A stretch of DNA of 64,000 bases from Brachionus plicatilis. Taxonomy: Eukaryota > Rotifera > Eurotatoria > Ploima > Brachionidae. The translations under genes were made by a program, and so were the position numbers. Numbering within the stretch: position 1 is the stretch's first letter; each line of letters begins with the position of its first letter. The notes under the pieces were generated by a model. It ran no database searches and had not been told where the DNA came from. It saw only the letters and a program-made list of their open reading frames with translations. Positions 22,542-37,000 of this stretch are shown here, piece after piece. The stretch is taken from assembly GCA_010279815.1 (NCBI GenBank), contig QEOQ01000316.1:1821161-1885160 (forward strand), given 5' to 3'.

Positions 22542-25071
22542 TTAATTGGAAACGCCCTTAAGATAAAAGACCCATTGAATGTTGTTGGTGACGCCGGCGG
22601 ACTTGGGCGCAGTCACAACCAACTTGGCCATGACGTCGGCTTTTCCGGGTCCGTCATTGCCATCGAAGCCGACCATAATCTTGTGAGTCTGATGCGGCTT
22701 GATCAGCTCGTTCTGCTTGGCCACATGGAACAACGGGTTGTCGATGGCGAAAGAAAAGTTGAGCGGCGACGAGAACACGTTCTTGAACTCGATGGGCCGC
22801 GTGGTGCCCGACTTGATGCCGAAGGGGCCCTGGGGCTTGGGCGGCAAACAAGTACCGCACAGCGGAATCACGTACTCGCCACCGATCGGCGACGTGAGCG
22901 TCAGTGTCGCCTTACAGTCCCTCAAATTGGTCGGCTCGTAGGCCACGTCGAACGAGACCTCGATGCCGCTCGGCACCGTGCTCGACACCGCCGCCACACT
23001 CTTGTCCACTTTAAAGTCCGCACTGGACACTTTGCACACATAGTCCGTTTTTTGTTTGCAAAAATTCAAAAATTTGGCCACCTGGACCTGCGAGCTGCCC
23101 AGCCAAGTCTTGAAATGGAGCGGCTTTTCGGCCGGCGCGCCACAAGCCTTCAAGTTCAGGTCGTAGACGCTGGTGCCCAGCTCGGCCGATTGTATTTCCA
23201 GTTTGGCGCTGCTCTCGCCGCTTTTCAGCGGCAAAAACTCAAAGTTAAAGTCGCCCTGGCTCTTGGCCGATATGGTCACGTTGTTGGCCAACAGGATCTC
23301 GGACGTGTTTGTGCAGGTGGCTGTGAATGTGACCGCAGTGAGCAGCGGGTTGTCCAGCTTCACCCAGTGACTAACCGGCACTCTCACCTGTGTGACCAAA
23401 TCAATGGTGCCGATGCTGGCGGCTCTGACCGCCTTGAACGCCATTTCATAATGAGCGTACTCGTTGGTGAGCTCGTTTTTGAAAATCAACTTAAAAATGG
23501 TCAAACCTTCTTTGTGCGCCAAAAAGTTAACCTTGTACTCTTTTTTGCCATTGCCAGGCACGTCCACATAGTCGTTGGCCTTGATGCTGGTGCTAGGGTC
23601 TGGCTTGTCTGGCTTCACCATGTCAAACAACACTTTGAATCTTTGCGCCTTTTTCAACCAATTTTCCACTTGGACCACTTCGGTGTAGGCTGTTTTGCAT
23701 GGCACCTCTCGCTGTATCTTAGCAACGGGCTTGGGCGCATTGGCCTGTCCGCTCAAGTTGTACAACAGACCTGTGCCGTCCGGCAGCGGAAAGAACACGG
23801 AGCCGACGTGTTTCTTGTCATTTGAGGTCATGGTCATGGGCGAATAGGTTATTTCATAGGCACTTGAGTTGTTGGCCTCTACGCTGAAGCTTTCCAGGCC
23901 CCAAAAGTACTCGGCGTCGATTATGGGCCGCAAGTTCCACTGGCCGTTTGTTCGGTTCCAAATTATTATTTGTTTGCTCTCTTTTTGGCGCACTTGGGTC
24001 TCAAAGTGGTGTTGTTCTTTTTGCGCCACTATTTGAACACACGCACCGGTCAAGGTCAGCGACAGTGGCCGGCTTCCTTCGATGAAACACGGCACGTTTT
24101 GTTTGCGCAGATCGGCGCTCAGCTCGCCCGGACTCAGCGTCACGTCGAACGTGATCTGCATGCCGGCCGATATGTAGCCCGTGGCCGGATAAATGGTGAA
24201 CTCGGGCGCCATTTTGTGCACGTCCCATCTGAACGAGGCGCCAATGTCGCCGTCGTTGTGCATGAGAAGGCGTTTGGTGGTGGCGCACTTTTGGGTAATG
24301 GCGCCGAATGGAAGAGTGCTGCTCTCTAGCCAAATGTTGTAGCCGAGCGCTGCACCGCGCACTGAACACACGGGCACGCAAATTCCGCAGTACTCGACAA
24401 ACAAGTCCTCGACAAACTTTGGCACGCGTCTCTTTGCCGCAAATTTAACGTCCAATGCGACAACTTCATTGGGCCCCAAGTGCACATTGTGCATGGGACT
24501 TATTTCTATTTGAGACTTGTCCGCGTTCAGCTCACTGCTCTTGGGCTCGAACACAAAATTGAAGAGTGCGCTGGTGCCGCTCTTGTTCACCAAGTGAATT
24601 TTTCGTCTGCTCTCCTTGCCGATTTCCAGAGTTCCGAGCTCGATCAGCTTGGTCTTGGCGTCGACCAGTTCCAGTCTGAGCTGGGTGCCGCAGCCTTTGA
24701 GCTGGACGCGCCGCCTTGTCAGTCCGTTGAGCTCGAAGAGCAAAGTCTGCTCGTAGCACTTTGCTTCACGTGGCACAAATGTGATTAGTGGCGATATGGA
24801 CTTGCCGGCTGGGAGTATCTGCTGTTTGAAGTCGAACTGAAACACCGGGTCCAACTCGCTTAAGCAAGACACGTTCAGGTCCTTGGCGCCCCGGTTTGTC
24901 AACGTCAAATTGGTCGAGCTTACTCTCATGCCGGCTTTGTACACAAAACATTGTCCAAAGTCGAATTGACTGAACGAAAAGTGTAAGTCAGGCCGCACTG
25001 CTATGCCGTCCAAATGCACATGGTACACACAGCCGTTGTCTATTTTCAGAATCAAATTGGCAATGGTCGAC
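22542..25071 (-). CDS. HYDIN: HYDIN exon 19 (C-terminal ASH repeats and stop)
   Basis: Encodes the last 842 residues. Successive beta-rich segments have the family's recurring pattern of a FG-type strand, an NxG turn and a SGxI/PAGKS-like loop (for example LPAGKSISPLITFVP). It is markedly richer in G+C than the AT-rich flanks and than exons 5-9. This produces very long but spurious antisense frames. The first base completes a Lys codon split across intron 18. Confidence 0.93.
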
Positions 25072-28000
25072 CTGTAACCGGTTAATATTAATTATTGATT
25101 TTATTATTTTAATTATTATTTATTTGGTATTCATGTATCCTGCCAACCTGTTTTTTGACAAGTATTCGAGAATACGGCAAATTGAAGTTTAAGATCAAGA
25201 TCAAAAGATCAAAATATAAATTGTAATATTTTTTTTTAATAATAGAGAAAAAATAAATTTATTCCAAAGCAATTACTTAAGATGTCATGTCAAGTTTATT
25301 TTCATATTTAAAATTGTTTAAAATGTTCCTTTTTATTTAACTTTAATAGGTTTAAATATTTTGATTGATTTTAATGAAAATTTACTTTTAAAGACAAATA
25401 AATTTTCTGTTTTAAAATTTAAAAATTATTTAAGTGGAAAAATAAAATTATTTTAGTTTGAATGGAATGATGTGAATGTTACAAATTTGAATTTTTGAAC
25501 TAGCTTAAGCTGAATTATTTAAATTATTGATTGTTTTTGTTAACTAAATTAGAGGTCAATCATTTTGATGTTAATTTGATAATGAACCATCATTAAACAT
25601 AACATGTCTAGTAACGTTTAATATTTATTTCTTAAAAATCATCAAAATTATTAGATTAATTAGGTTTTAAAATTTTAAATGATCGTTTTGATCTTAAAAT
25701 TTGATCTGAAACTTCAATTTGCCGAGAATACGGCAAAATGTAATTTATTGTGCATTTTTATATTTTTACATTTTTACATTTTTGAGGGTTGCAACTGTTT
25801 TCGACAAGTTAATTTCGACAGATATAAATTCGACATGAAAAACTCGACTTGTCTGAATTCGACATAATTAATTTAGACAAATTATTTTATACTCGACAAG
25901 AATAAATTCGACATGTAGTTTTTCGACATATAGAATTCGACATAAAAAAATAAAATTTAATTTTGAATTTGTTTATAATTTTAAAAAAAATGGATGGCTT
26001 AACAAATTTGTTTGAAAATTTAAACCTTAATTTAATCAAATTGTCCAATGCTTTTTTACCTGATTAACCTATATAAAAAACATTGCATTTTGAACATTTT
26101 ATAATTTCACAAAACAATACAAGCCAGAATAAAAAACCTTCAATTTTAGTAGAATATTTTATGTTTTAAATCTCAAAAACTATTTTATTTTAAAATTAGA
26201 TATATAAAATAATTCAAATCTAAATTTAAATCTAATAAAAATATTTAAAAAAAAATTGACAAAATAATCAGTTAGCAATTTTTACATAGTCTTAAGTAAG
26301 AGCAATCAAATACAGAAAATGTATTTATAAAGTTATGTTCTGGTCGTACTAACAGACGTAAGCCAGGTTATATTTATTTGGTAGAGCAATTAAATCAAGC
26401 AATTTCTGATTTTACTTTTGATAAAACTTTATCTTTTCTTAAAAATTTATCTCACTTGATAGAATTTAATAGATAAATGAATAATTATAATTCTTTTATT
26501 TATATTTTTTTATTTTTTCTAATATTCTCAATTAATAAATTTTTGAATTCTCTGTCTAAATCATACACGTCGAAATTTTAGATACCTGTCCAAATTATAG
26601 ATGTCTTTATAATTGTTGTCCAAAATTAACTTGTCCAAAATTTACCTGTCGAATTAATTATGTCGAATTTTTTCTTGTCGAAAACAGCTTGTCGAAAACA
26701 GGCATATTCATTTTTGAGAGAAAAAATAAAAATCTCAAAATAAAAGGACTTAAAAAAGACTTAGGATTTTTTTTTTAAAGTTAAGTCATTTGACTTGACT
26801 TGACTTAGAATGACTTGAATTTTTTTTGGGAAAGTCAATAAAAAACGGGTAACAAGAATCCAATCATAATTATGATTCTTTAAATTTTAATGTTGTATAT
26901 ATAAGAAGATTAATTAGAAGATTTTTATATCAAATTCCTTCGAAAACACAAATTAAATTTTTTAAAATTCAAGTCATTCTAAGTCAAGGCAAGTCAAATG
27001 ACTTGACTTCACCAAAAAATGACTTAAAATTGACTTTAATTTTTTGACTTACGCACTTTGGTGGCATAATAATATTTAATGGGATTGGTTTCAATATAAT
27101 TAAAATATTCAAATTTTAAATCAAATCACATGATTTTGATACTTTATTTAAATAAAATAAAACATAATTTCAAAAAAGTAAAACCATGGATTTGTTACCT
27201 GGATGTAAAAAATCTTAAAAATGCTCTTTCAGAATATATATAACTTTAAAAAAGATTAAAATTTTATCTTTGAGTAAATCTTTGAGTATCTTTGAGTCTG
27301 AAAAACCTACAACTTTTTAAAAGGTTAGTTCTTTTTAGACACCTGGATATAAATTTTTTTTTTGTCCCCCAAAAAAAAATGAATTTTAGGTTTTCAAAGG
27401 ACATAGTTTACGAATTTAAAGTCAAAAATTAGAAATTCAGATAGCACTTAAGTTTTGAATTTCTGGAACCTAAATTGTTGTATATAATTACTTTTTGTTT
27501 AAATTAATTAGTTAATTTACAAAATATTTATTTTAAGTTTAAAAAAAATATGGCATTGTGAATTTTGGTACAAAAAACAAAAAAAAAATATTAAAAGTGC
27601 CAAAGCTTAAGTTCTGAAGGAGCAAAACATGGTCTGTAAATTGTAGCAACTGATACATCCTTTATACCACCACTTGAGTTGGATTTTTAGTATAATATAT
27701 TATCCCAAATTTACTATTTTCTGAATTTTGCAGAATCAGTATACTGTTAGTGCAAAGGATGTTTCAGTTGCTACAATTCACAGACCATTTTTTGGTTCTT
27801 CAGAACTTAAGCTTTGGAATTTTTAATATTTTGATTTTATTTTTTGTACCAAATTTCACAATGCCTGGCTTCATCTGCTTTTAAAATTTCTGATTTAAAA
27901 TCCTAATTGTAAACATTTTTTAGTTGCTTTTTTGGTACTGCAAATATAAATTCAATATTCAAATCTCCAGTCTCTGTTGAACAAATACTAATACAAATTA

Positions 28001-31000
28001 ACCTTTAACTTCTTGCAATCGGTTTGCAAATCAATAACTTTCCACGATAAATTAAACATTTTTATTCAATTTTATTTGAATTTTTTTTTAAACGAATATT
28101 TACATATACATAACTTATTTTATATTATTTTTTATGTATAAATAATTAGACAAAATCGATTTTGTATAAATAAATATTTTGTGTTGTATCTTTTTTTTTT
28201 GTTGTTGTATAAAAAAAACTGTAGGATGTTCAAATAATATTTACTCTTTATTTTTTCATCAAAAAGTAATTAATCACAACCCAAAGTAATTAGTTTCGAA
28301 GTACAGATAATTAACAGTCGACCCAAATATAGGGTCTAAATAGCTCTAAAAAAAAACTCTAATTTAGTTCAGAGCAACTTACTTTTCGTGCTTGGCATGG
28401 TACTTGAGAACACAATGCTTTTTGTCGCCAGGATCAATGTAGCCAGTGGTCGGCTCAATCCAAAAACACTGCAACGAGTCCTCGTACTCGCTGGTCAACA
28501 GCCATTCAAAGCTTGCCAAATGCTTGCCCTGGTTGACAATGTGCAAATTTCTGAAGCATGTCTCGCCTTTTTCCACTTCGCCCATGTGAATTTCGTTGAT
28601 GCTCGAGTCGGAGAACTCGACCCGGCTGCCAGTGCTGGTGTCCTCGCAGAACAAGGCGGTCTGAATGGCAAAGCCCTCGCCTTTCACGTTGAGCGCCAAT
28701 GGCTTTGGCAACGAGTCGATTTTGCACTTTAGATTGAAGACACTTTGGCGCTGCTCGCGCGGGGTAAACGACAAACTAATGGGCTGTTTGGAATTGGGCT
28801 GGACGAGGCCGGATGCCGGCGCGACCAGCACCACTTCGGACCGCGAGTCCGTGTAGCAACTGCTCTGCTCGATTTGAAATTGCAGCGCCTGGTCCTCTTG
28901 GTTTATGATGTGGACGGTTTGGGTGGCAGTGCGGCCCACTAGCAATGGCTGGAACATCACGTAGGACTTGTCAAACAGGACCCTGGGCTCAGTGCAAACG
29001 CCCACCAGCAACACTGGTATGCTCAGGTTGAACTTGGCAATGGAAAATGTCCAGAAGCTTTCGTCGACGCCGATCTCGCTCGGCTCGAACTCAAAGCCGA
29101 TGAGGGTCTTGCGGCCGCTTGGCAAAAAGCCGCCTCTTTTCACACACGTAAACTGGTTGTGACGCTTGCCGTCGTTTTGCTGCTCATTGGTCCACTCGAA
29201 ATGGTAGTCCGTGTTGGTCGGATTGATGATCTCGAATTGTTTGAGTATTTTGTGTCCGATGCCCACACTGTTGAACTCGATTACTTTGGTGTTCGGGTCG
29301 AGACCGAGACCGGACGCGGCCCCTGCCGGTCCTGGCAGTTCGGGGTTGCGCCGGCCTGATCTGATGTAGTCCGACTCGTCCAGCTCAAAGTGGCAGTAGG
29401 GCAGCAGGCCGCGGCCCTTCACCGGTATTATGTGGCCGATCTTGCCCTCGTCTGTGTTGGGTATTTGGCAAATGATGCGCGCCTGGTACTCGTTGGTGTT
29501 GAGCGGTGAAAATTTTACTTTGAATGTTTGGCTTTGGCCGGCCTCGATTTTGCCGAAGCTCGGCTCCACGCTGAACGGAACGTAGCCTGTGTCGGCTATG
29601 GTGCTGGGCGCGTTCTGGCTCAGGCTCGAGTCGGCCCGGTTGGCCGATTCGGGGCGCAGTGGCTGAATGGCCGAGTTGATGAATTGTTCGTCCATGTTGC
29701 GGTTGCTGGACTGGTTGTCGTCAGCGTCCGATGAGTTTTTCTCCTTGGACTTTCGGCTTTGTTTGGACGATTTGTCGTCCATGTTTTCTTTGCTGTTGGT
29801 TTTTTTGGGATTGGAGCTCTTGGACGTGTCTTTTTTGGCGTCTTTTTGGCTGATTTTGCGCGATGGCGACACGCTGTTGTCCGTGCCAGATTTGCTTGTT
29901 TTTGATGTGCGGCCTGGTGGCGATTGAGAGTGTTCTGGTGTTGGCGTGTCTGGCTGAATTTGAGGTGTAAATGGGCGACGTGAGTCTTCCATTGAAATTT
30001 TCCAGCTGTAGTCAAATGAAATTCTGCCGCGGTTTATTACCGTAACCCTTTTTTGTGCAAATTAGTTTAATAGGTTATTTTAATCAATTTTTTGGCTTTG
30101 GGAAATTAATTGGTTTTGGTCAAGATCATTATAAGTGAAAAAACTTTTTTTTCTTTTTTTTTTTAATTCAATTTTATGTTTTTTAAGAAATTTTTGAAAT
30201 GTTTTTTTAAATTTCACAACTTAAAAAATCTATCTCTTTTATCTGATTTTGTTTTTGAGTCTCTTAAATTTAAATAAATTTGACAACAAAAAAATCTCTC
30301 TTTAGTTTTAATTTTTAAATTTAATTTAATAAATCTTTCGAAATTTATTTTTGTTTTGCTTATTTTACAATTTAACAATCTATCTCTAGATTTTGTTAAT
30401 AATTTTTTTTTCATAGTTCAATTATTTTTAAATTTGACAAAAAAAAGTCTTTTTTTAGTTTTAATTTTATTAAAAATTTAAGCTTTTCTAATTTTTTTGT
30501 TATGCCCCAAATCAAAAACTGTAGCCACACATAAAAATCAAGTCTAAAAACCTCTGTGAGATTCTATCAATCTTAATTATTTTGTTTTCAATTAATGGCG
30601 GTAAATTTTTTTACAATTCTTATTGTTTCTTTAAACTCAAAATTTCAAAAATCTTTTTCAAGATTCTTTTTTCTTTTTGACTTTTACTGTAAAAAAATCT
30701 TATTTGTTAAATGTGAGATAATAATTTAATCTAATAATAATTAGTTTATTCTATTTTATTTGGTGTTTTTTTATTAATAGCTCTTTGATTACACAAAATT
30801 TATTAAAATTTAGAGTCTAGGTGGAAATATTCAAATAAGACGATTAGATATAATTTAGAATAAAATTTGAATTTAAAGTATCCGACACAGATTAAGATTA
30901 ATATTATATTGAATTATAGAAAATTATAAAGATTGAGGATTTTTCACTATAACTACCGATGACACTTTAAAATAAAACAAAACTATTAATTTAAAACAAA

Positions 31001-34000
31001 ACATCAAAATAATAAAATTAATTTTCCTAATGTAAAAAATGATAAATTTCATAAAAAAATTTTAAGGTTCATTAATTTATTATTGAAAAAACTCAAGGAT
31101 TTTAATAGTTTTTATAAATAGAAAGTTTTGAATTTTATTTTATATCTATTTATTGTAAAATTAAAATGCATTCAGACCTTTATTTTTATGGGGAAACATT
31201 AAACACTTAATTCGGAAATTTTTGAATTTTTTTTAGAAAATAATTTTGTTTTATTTGAAGAACAATTTAAAGCCTATTCTATCAAAAATTATGTCAATCT
31301 TTTCATTTTGTTTTGAAAGTTTATTTCAAATTTTAATTAATTTTTTTATTATTTTTTCTATTGAAAATAATGCTAAAAAAAAATTTCAACTTAAAATATT
31401 TAAATATTTAAAATGGCTTTAATGAATGAAAAAAATTAAATTAAAAGAAAATAATGTGAAATAAAAAAAAATATGCTAAACAGACAGATTTAATCTATTA
31501 ATTTGTTTTATTTCATCTGCAAAAATGTCTTCAAATTTTAATTCTTTTGATGAAAAATTAAAAATATATTGTTCTATTCTCTTGAATGGAATTTAATACT
31601 AGAATTTGAAAAAAAATAAATTATTTCAAAATTTTGCTCTAACTATTTTCAAAAGTAGCCAATTAGGCCTAAATTAATTAATAAAGCATTGTCTTTGATT
31701 TTTTCAATGAGATATTTTTTGTACAAAACCAATTATAGATAAAAAAAAATTTAAAAAAAAAAAAGAGAAAAAAAAGAAAAAAAAGAGTACTTACTCGTAC
31801 ACCCTAGTCTGAAACATGAGGGTATCCTTAAATCTTATTGAACTAGTCTTGCATCTGTAGCGCGAGTAATCACAATTGGCGCTGACAAAAATCTCCAATG
31901 GTTGTATGGTCTCATCGGACTTGGTAAATTTAGGCTCGGGCTCAGTTTCCACCACTTTTTTCCTAATTATTTGCTTATTACTCATCTGACTGTTATTACT
32001 AGCAGTCTGTTGCTGATTGATAAACTGATTGACCGAATTGGAAATGTTCGCCTCGCTCATTTGACGCTGACCAAACAAACCAGACGCCTCGCCATTTGCC
32101 ACAATCGAACTTTGCACAAATTCATTAACATACTTGACAATGCTCATTCTGTCATCCCAGTCCTTCACTTCACTAATTGGCTGATCGAACACAATCTTGC
32201 TCAATTGACACTTGTACAGCTCTTTTTTAAGAAGCTTTGGCTCCATTGACTTAAAGGTAACTGTAATGTCCTTGGCGCATCCGGCATGCAAGTGGCCCAC
32301 ACGCGGCCCAAACTGAACCAATGAAGGTGACGATTGTTCAGTTGGCGAGCCTTGTCCAGTGCCAGCCGGCCACTCGAATTTGTAGCACTCACTCTTGCTC
32401 AAATTTCTCATGGTGAACAACAACTGCTTTTTCTCGTTGGTATACACATGACCAAAATTTATCACATTTGGCTTGATGGCGCACGCGTCCTCATCTGACA
32501 CCATTTCCTCTTCCTCTGAGTTTGGCAAAGTGTGCAAATTTTCAATGGTCACATCTTCCATGTAGCCCTCGCCAATCATCTGAATCATGGTGTCTTCAAA
32601 CTGATTGTCAGTGACCGTCAGCTGAAGCGACGCTTGGTATGTCTGAACCAATTTTGGCGAACACGTGACCTCAAAAGTCATCTGACTACTTGGCTGAATC
32701 ACCACCGATGACACTGACTTTTCATTGAACACAACTCCATTCTTGGTCACTGGCCTCAGCTTAAAAGCCGAATCCGGGTCTATTAGATAAAAATTGACTT
32801 TGGCAGCCAAATTGCCATCGTTGGCAAGCACCAATTGCTGACTATCGCTGCTATTCACAATGCAGCGTTTGAACAGCAGCATTGTTTGGCCTTTTTTGTT
32901 GCGTATGTTGGGCTTGAGGACGGTAAAGCGCGGCAAATTGCCATCGCCGTAAATTTCAAAGTTAATGGTCTTATTTTTGATGGTGGCGTTGAGAGTTTCC
33001 AAGGAGGCCTCGAAAAATGCATTGTAAGAAGTCATAGAAGTGGGAGTAAAAGAAACAACTGCGTAAATGTGGGAAAAAGGCGCTATCTGAGCCTTGGCTG
33101 GCTCGATCTCGAACACCGACTCGGCAAGCATTTGCTGCCGAGTTGTCTTGGTGCTAGATGGTTTGTTGCTCAAGCTTAAATTAAGATCTATTGGTATTTT
33201 GTTGGTATTCATTAGTTTGAATCTGGCCTTGGCTGTTCTTGCCACAATTACGTTGTTGAAGAAAAATTTGTTCTCTTCCTCCACATAGATTCCGACGCCC
33301 ATTATTTTTGGGTTGAATGAGGACAGCGATGGCACAATGGTATGCTCTTCAAATATTTCATTTGAGCTGGTAATGCTTGGCTGCACAGATTCACAGGCTA
33401 GTTTGTACATGATGCCATTGGGAAATTCATTCATGTCCCGGTCCACTATGTCTATCATGAGCTCTTCTTCGAAGTGGCCGGACGAGTCCGGTGCACAGTC
33501 CACCGTTATGATCTGGTGACCGCCCTGCAAAAGAATACCATAAGCCGGCGTTATTGTGAACGCGCCGCACTGGAGCCGTGCCTGGTTCTGATTTCCATCT
33601 CTAGAATAAATAAAATTTTGAAAATAAAAAAAAAATCTATTTTATTTTTTTAATTTGTTTTATTTTTTAATTGTTAAAGTTAAAGCAAATGAGCAGCCCA
33701 AACATAGATAGGAAAAAAATTCATGCGATGCTAAAAGCGTTTAATTCCTAGTTGCCCAAATCTACCTGAGAAGAATGTTCGACTTAGAGCCGATCTTGCT
33801 CAATGAGCTGTACCTTTGTTTGCTAAGTGGATTTAAGTCCGAAATAGACTCCGAGTCAGGTAAATCGAAAACTCTTTTAAAAAATGGTTTTAAAATTAGT
33901 ATAAGCATTAATGGTGCATGTGGTCAACAAAGTCACTCGGATGAAAATTAACTTACTTTGATTGACTTTTGACTGATTCAGGTGAATACTTTGCAATGGT

Positions 34001-37000
34001 GAATTTGAAGTCCAATTCTCCTTTGTTTTCGACAACAAATCGTTCTTGTCGTCTTGTGTTGTTTAATATGGCACCGAAGTTGATTTCAGATTGAGGAGTA
34101 ATCGAAAATCTAAAATTAATTTTTTTTATAAATAAAATAAAAAAATAAAATATTTTTTTTATTGTAAAATTTTAAAAAGAATTTTAAAATTTTTATCAAT
34201 TTTTTTATTTAAATATAAAATAAAAATTGTATCTAAATGTAAATATTTTTTATTAAATTCATTACTAATCGATGAGAAATTTTTATTGCCGAATTGATGA
34301 TCCAAATAAGCATGTCATAATGAATGAGAAATAAAAAAAAAAGAATTATTTTTATTTTCAAAAAAAATTCTCATTTCGAATTTCATTTTGATTTTAATCA
34401 TTTATGTAAACTTTTTAATCTAAAAATAATAGTTTTCGAAGTTGGAAAAAATAGGCATTCCTTTTTTAAGTTCCTGAAAATACCTTTTAAAAATAAATTT
34501 GAAAGTTCGATATATTGATACTTTTTTTTGTTAAGAAAATATATTTATTATAATATATTTATAATAATATATTTTACGCCGTATTTTTGTTTTTTTTTTA
34601 AATTTATGCTGAATAAATCATTAATTATATAATAAAAAAAATTGAATCAAGTTCTTTATTTAAAATTCTTTGCATGAAAATTTTCTGATTTATAAGTAAC
34701 AATTTTTTGGTATTCGAGAAGCAAAAGAATTGCATGACTAATTTATTTTACCTAATTTAAGAGTATTTTTTTGAGCCACTATTTAAAAAATCTTTAAAAA
34801 CATTATTTAAAGCAATTTTAAAATTATTTAATTCTAAATTAACTTTTAATAAATTTTTTTTTCAAATAAAGTTTAGTGAAAAAAAATCAAATATGGAATT
34901 TTATTTTTATCTTTAAACAAGATTAAACTTATAATTCCTCAAATATTATTTTTTAGCTATGAAAAAAATACTCAAATTAAAGAAACAAAAAAAGCCAAAA
35001 AATTAAATTAATTTTTTTAAAATTTTCCTACCAAAACTTAAAAATTGATAAATTTTAAAAAACTCATTTTTTTTTTCATACTAAAATATAAAAAAAAATC
35101 AAAAAAAACTAACTTGCTAACAATAGCTTTGAGAGATATTTTAATCGGAATATTGGCAATAATAGATCCATCGTTCATAGACGGTTCTATAATTTGGCAT
35201 TTGAGAACCGGTGCATCTTTGACAAAAATCTCTTTTTTTGGATGAACTGTGACTGAAATAGCTTGATTTTGGGAGTTTTTATCCGAGCCGGGAAGATCTC
35301 CGAACGCAGGAGACACAGTCAAATATTTGAGCAATTCGGCAGTATGAGGCCCAGTGGACTCGGTCAAAAAATTAAATTTAATCGGAAATTTTCCCTTATT
35401 TTTCAAAGTACAACTCAATTTGCTCTCATTATTGACTCTCACATTGCCGAACTCGAGTCCTCCGTCATTTCCTTTTGGCAAATTGATCTCCAAGGCAACA
35501 TCGTACGCTTCGGCAATCACCATTATTGAATGATTTTCCATAAATCCCAAGAAACTATTTACAGATGATACAAGCAGTTTGAGAACCTTTTTATCTTTGG
35601 GTGTTATGTTCAGTGGCCTTAGAGCTCTAAAATGCATGACCAAATTAAATGACTGAAACGGGTCAATGACTCCACTGATCTGGCTGCACACAAACTCCTC
35701 TCCGAGCAGATCAACGCCCTCCAAACGCCACTGCACTGGTATCAGTGTGTTATTTGTCATTTTAATCTCTTTGGAGTCTTTGCGGTGCAGAAGAACTTGT
35801 TTGAAGTTGAACTCTTTTTTGTCCAAGACCAATTCTGGCTTTTGGCCGTGACAAGATACTTTGAAAGTGATTGGCTCGGGATTTTCTTTGACACAGCAGA
35901 TGAGCGTGTCCGTGTAGACTTTGGGGTCGCGCGGACAAGCGTATACCTTCAATTGCTTAGTCTCGTTTGGCTTCAAGACTAGTTCTGATGGTTCCAAAAA
36001 AAAGCAGCTATCTGTCTTATCATTGGCGTCTTCTAGAAAGCAAAAACTGACCTCGGCATCCAACGGTGACACATTCTGAATGTTCAAATTTTCTACATAC
36101 TCAGGAAATTTTCCCTCTCGGCATCTGTCCTTGTTATTTCCGACCAGCAATGGACCAAACTCGTATAAGTCTTCACTTAGCAGATATTTTTTGTTAACAA
36201 TTTCATTTGGTTCCTTGGTTTTCTTGCGGCTGTTGAACACAATTCTTGGCTCGCGGCTAATTGTTGGAAATGTGCAAATGCCACGGCAATGAAGTTGATA
36301 TCTTCGCCTAGTGCCCACAATTTCAAAGTTGAGAGTTTGATCAAATTGGCCTGTCTCTTCCGAGGTGAATCTTAACCGAATTGACATCTCGGCATTTGGC
36401 GGCAAAATCCATCTAAATCGCTGTAGTTTTTGACTTGGTTTTTCAATTGAGCTGCCGTCAATGGACGCTGTTCCATCTGTTGGATCTTCGACTTTGTTGC
36501 CGCTCAGGCTTGATGAGCCTCGATTTGGAGACTGTGCGCCGGCATCGCGCTTGTTTACGCGTGAGTCTGTTCTCTTGCGCTCACCACTCGCTCTGCGCTG
36601 CATTTCTATGCTGGTTCCACGCGATTCATTGCGTGAAGCTGTTGTTTTTTGTGATTTAGTCGATTTGGGACCCGATTTGCCAGATGGATTATCCGGAGTT
36701 TTTTCACCCTCAAGTGCACTACCTTCTGGGATGATGGTAATTTCTTGCTTCGGCTTTATGTCTGGAATCAAATTTCTGGAAAAAAAATTTTTTTTATTAA
36801 TTTTTTTTTTAAATTAATAAAATAAAAAAAAATTTTAATTAAAATTTTTTTTAAAATAATAAAATAAAATTTATAAAGATTACGGGTCGTTCTCATTATT
36901 TGTCACAAAGATGTAGTGGCTGAATTCAGCACCAGCTGGAGCTTTTCGGTAAACTGGATAGGGCACAACTGCAAATGAAGCTGGCGGAGGAATTGGCGGA

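Larger units (their letters stand above)
25072..28382. other. HYDIN intron 18, packed with repeats
   Basis: The 3.3-kb intron is the longest of the gene. It contains an inverted-end MITE (25.17-25.74 kb), the TTCGACA-array element (25.80-26.70), an AAGTCA-array element (26.74-27.06), a repeat shared with TBC1D32 intron 8 (27.18-27.49) and a foldback (27.55-27.87). No gene is seen inside. Confidence 0.8.

Noticed and set aside
22575..23825. 416-codon plus-strand frame
   Set aside because: It lies wholly antisense to HYDIN exon 19, has an odd His/Arg/Val-rich composition and no recognisable motif. It is a by-product of the GC-rich coding strand.
25795..26701. CRISPR-like array of short repeats
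   Set aside because: The units are only 7-9 bp, degenerate and mirrored at two ends of a eukaryotic intronic element; no constant repeat/spacer lengths.
33766..33873. HYDIN exon 16 as possible intron sequence
   Set aside because: Initially doubtful because it has no strong family motif, but it has GT-AG borders and keeps the phase between exons 15 and 17, so it was kept in the gene model.
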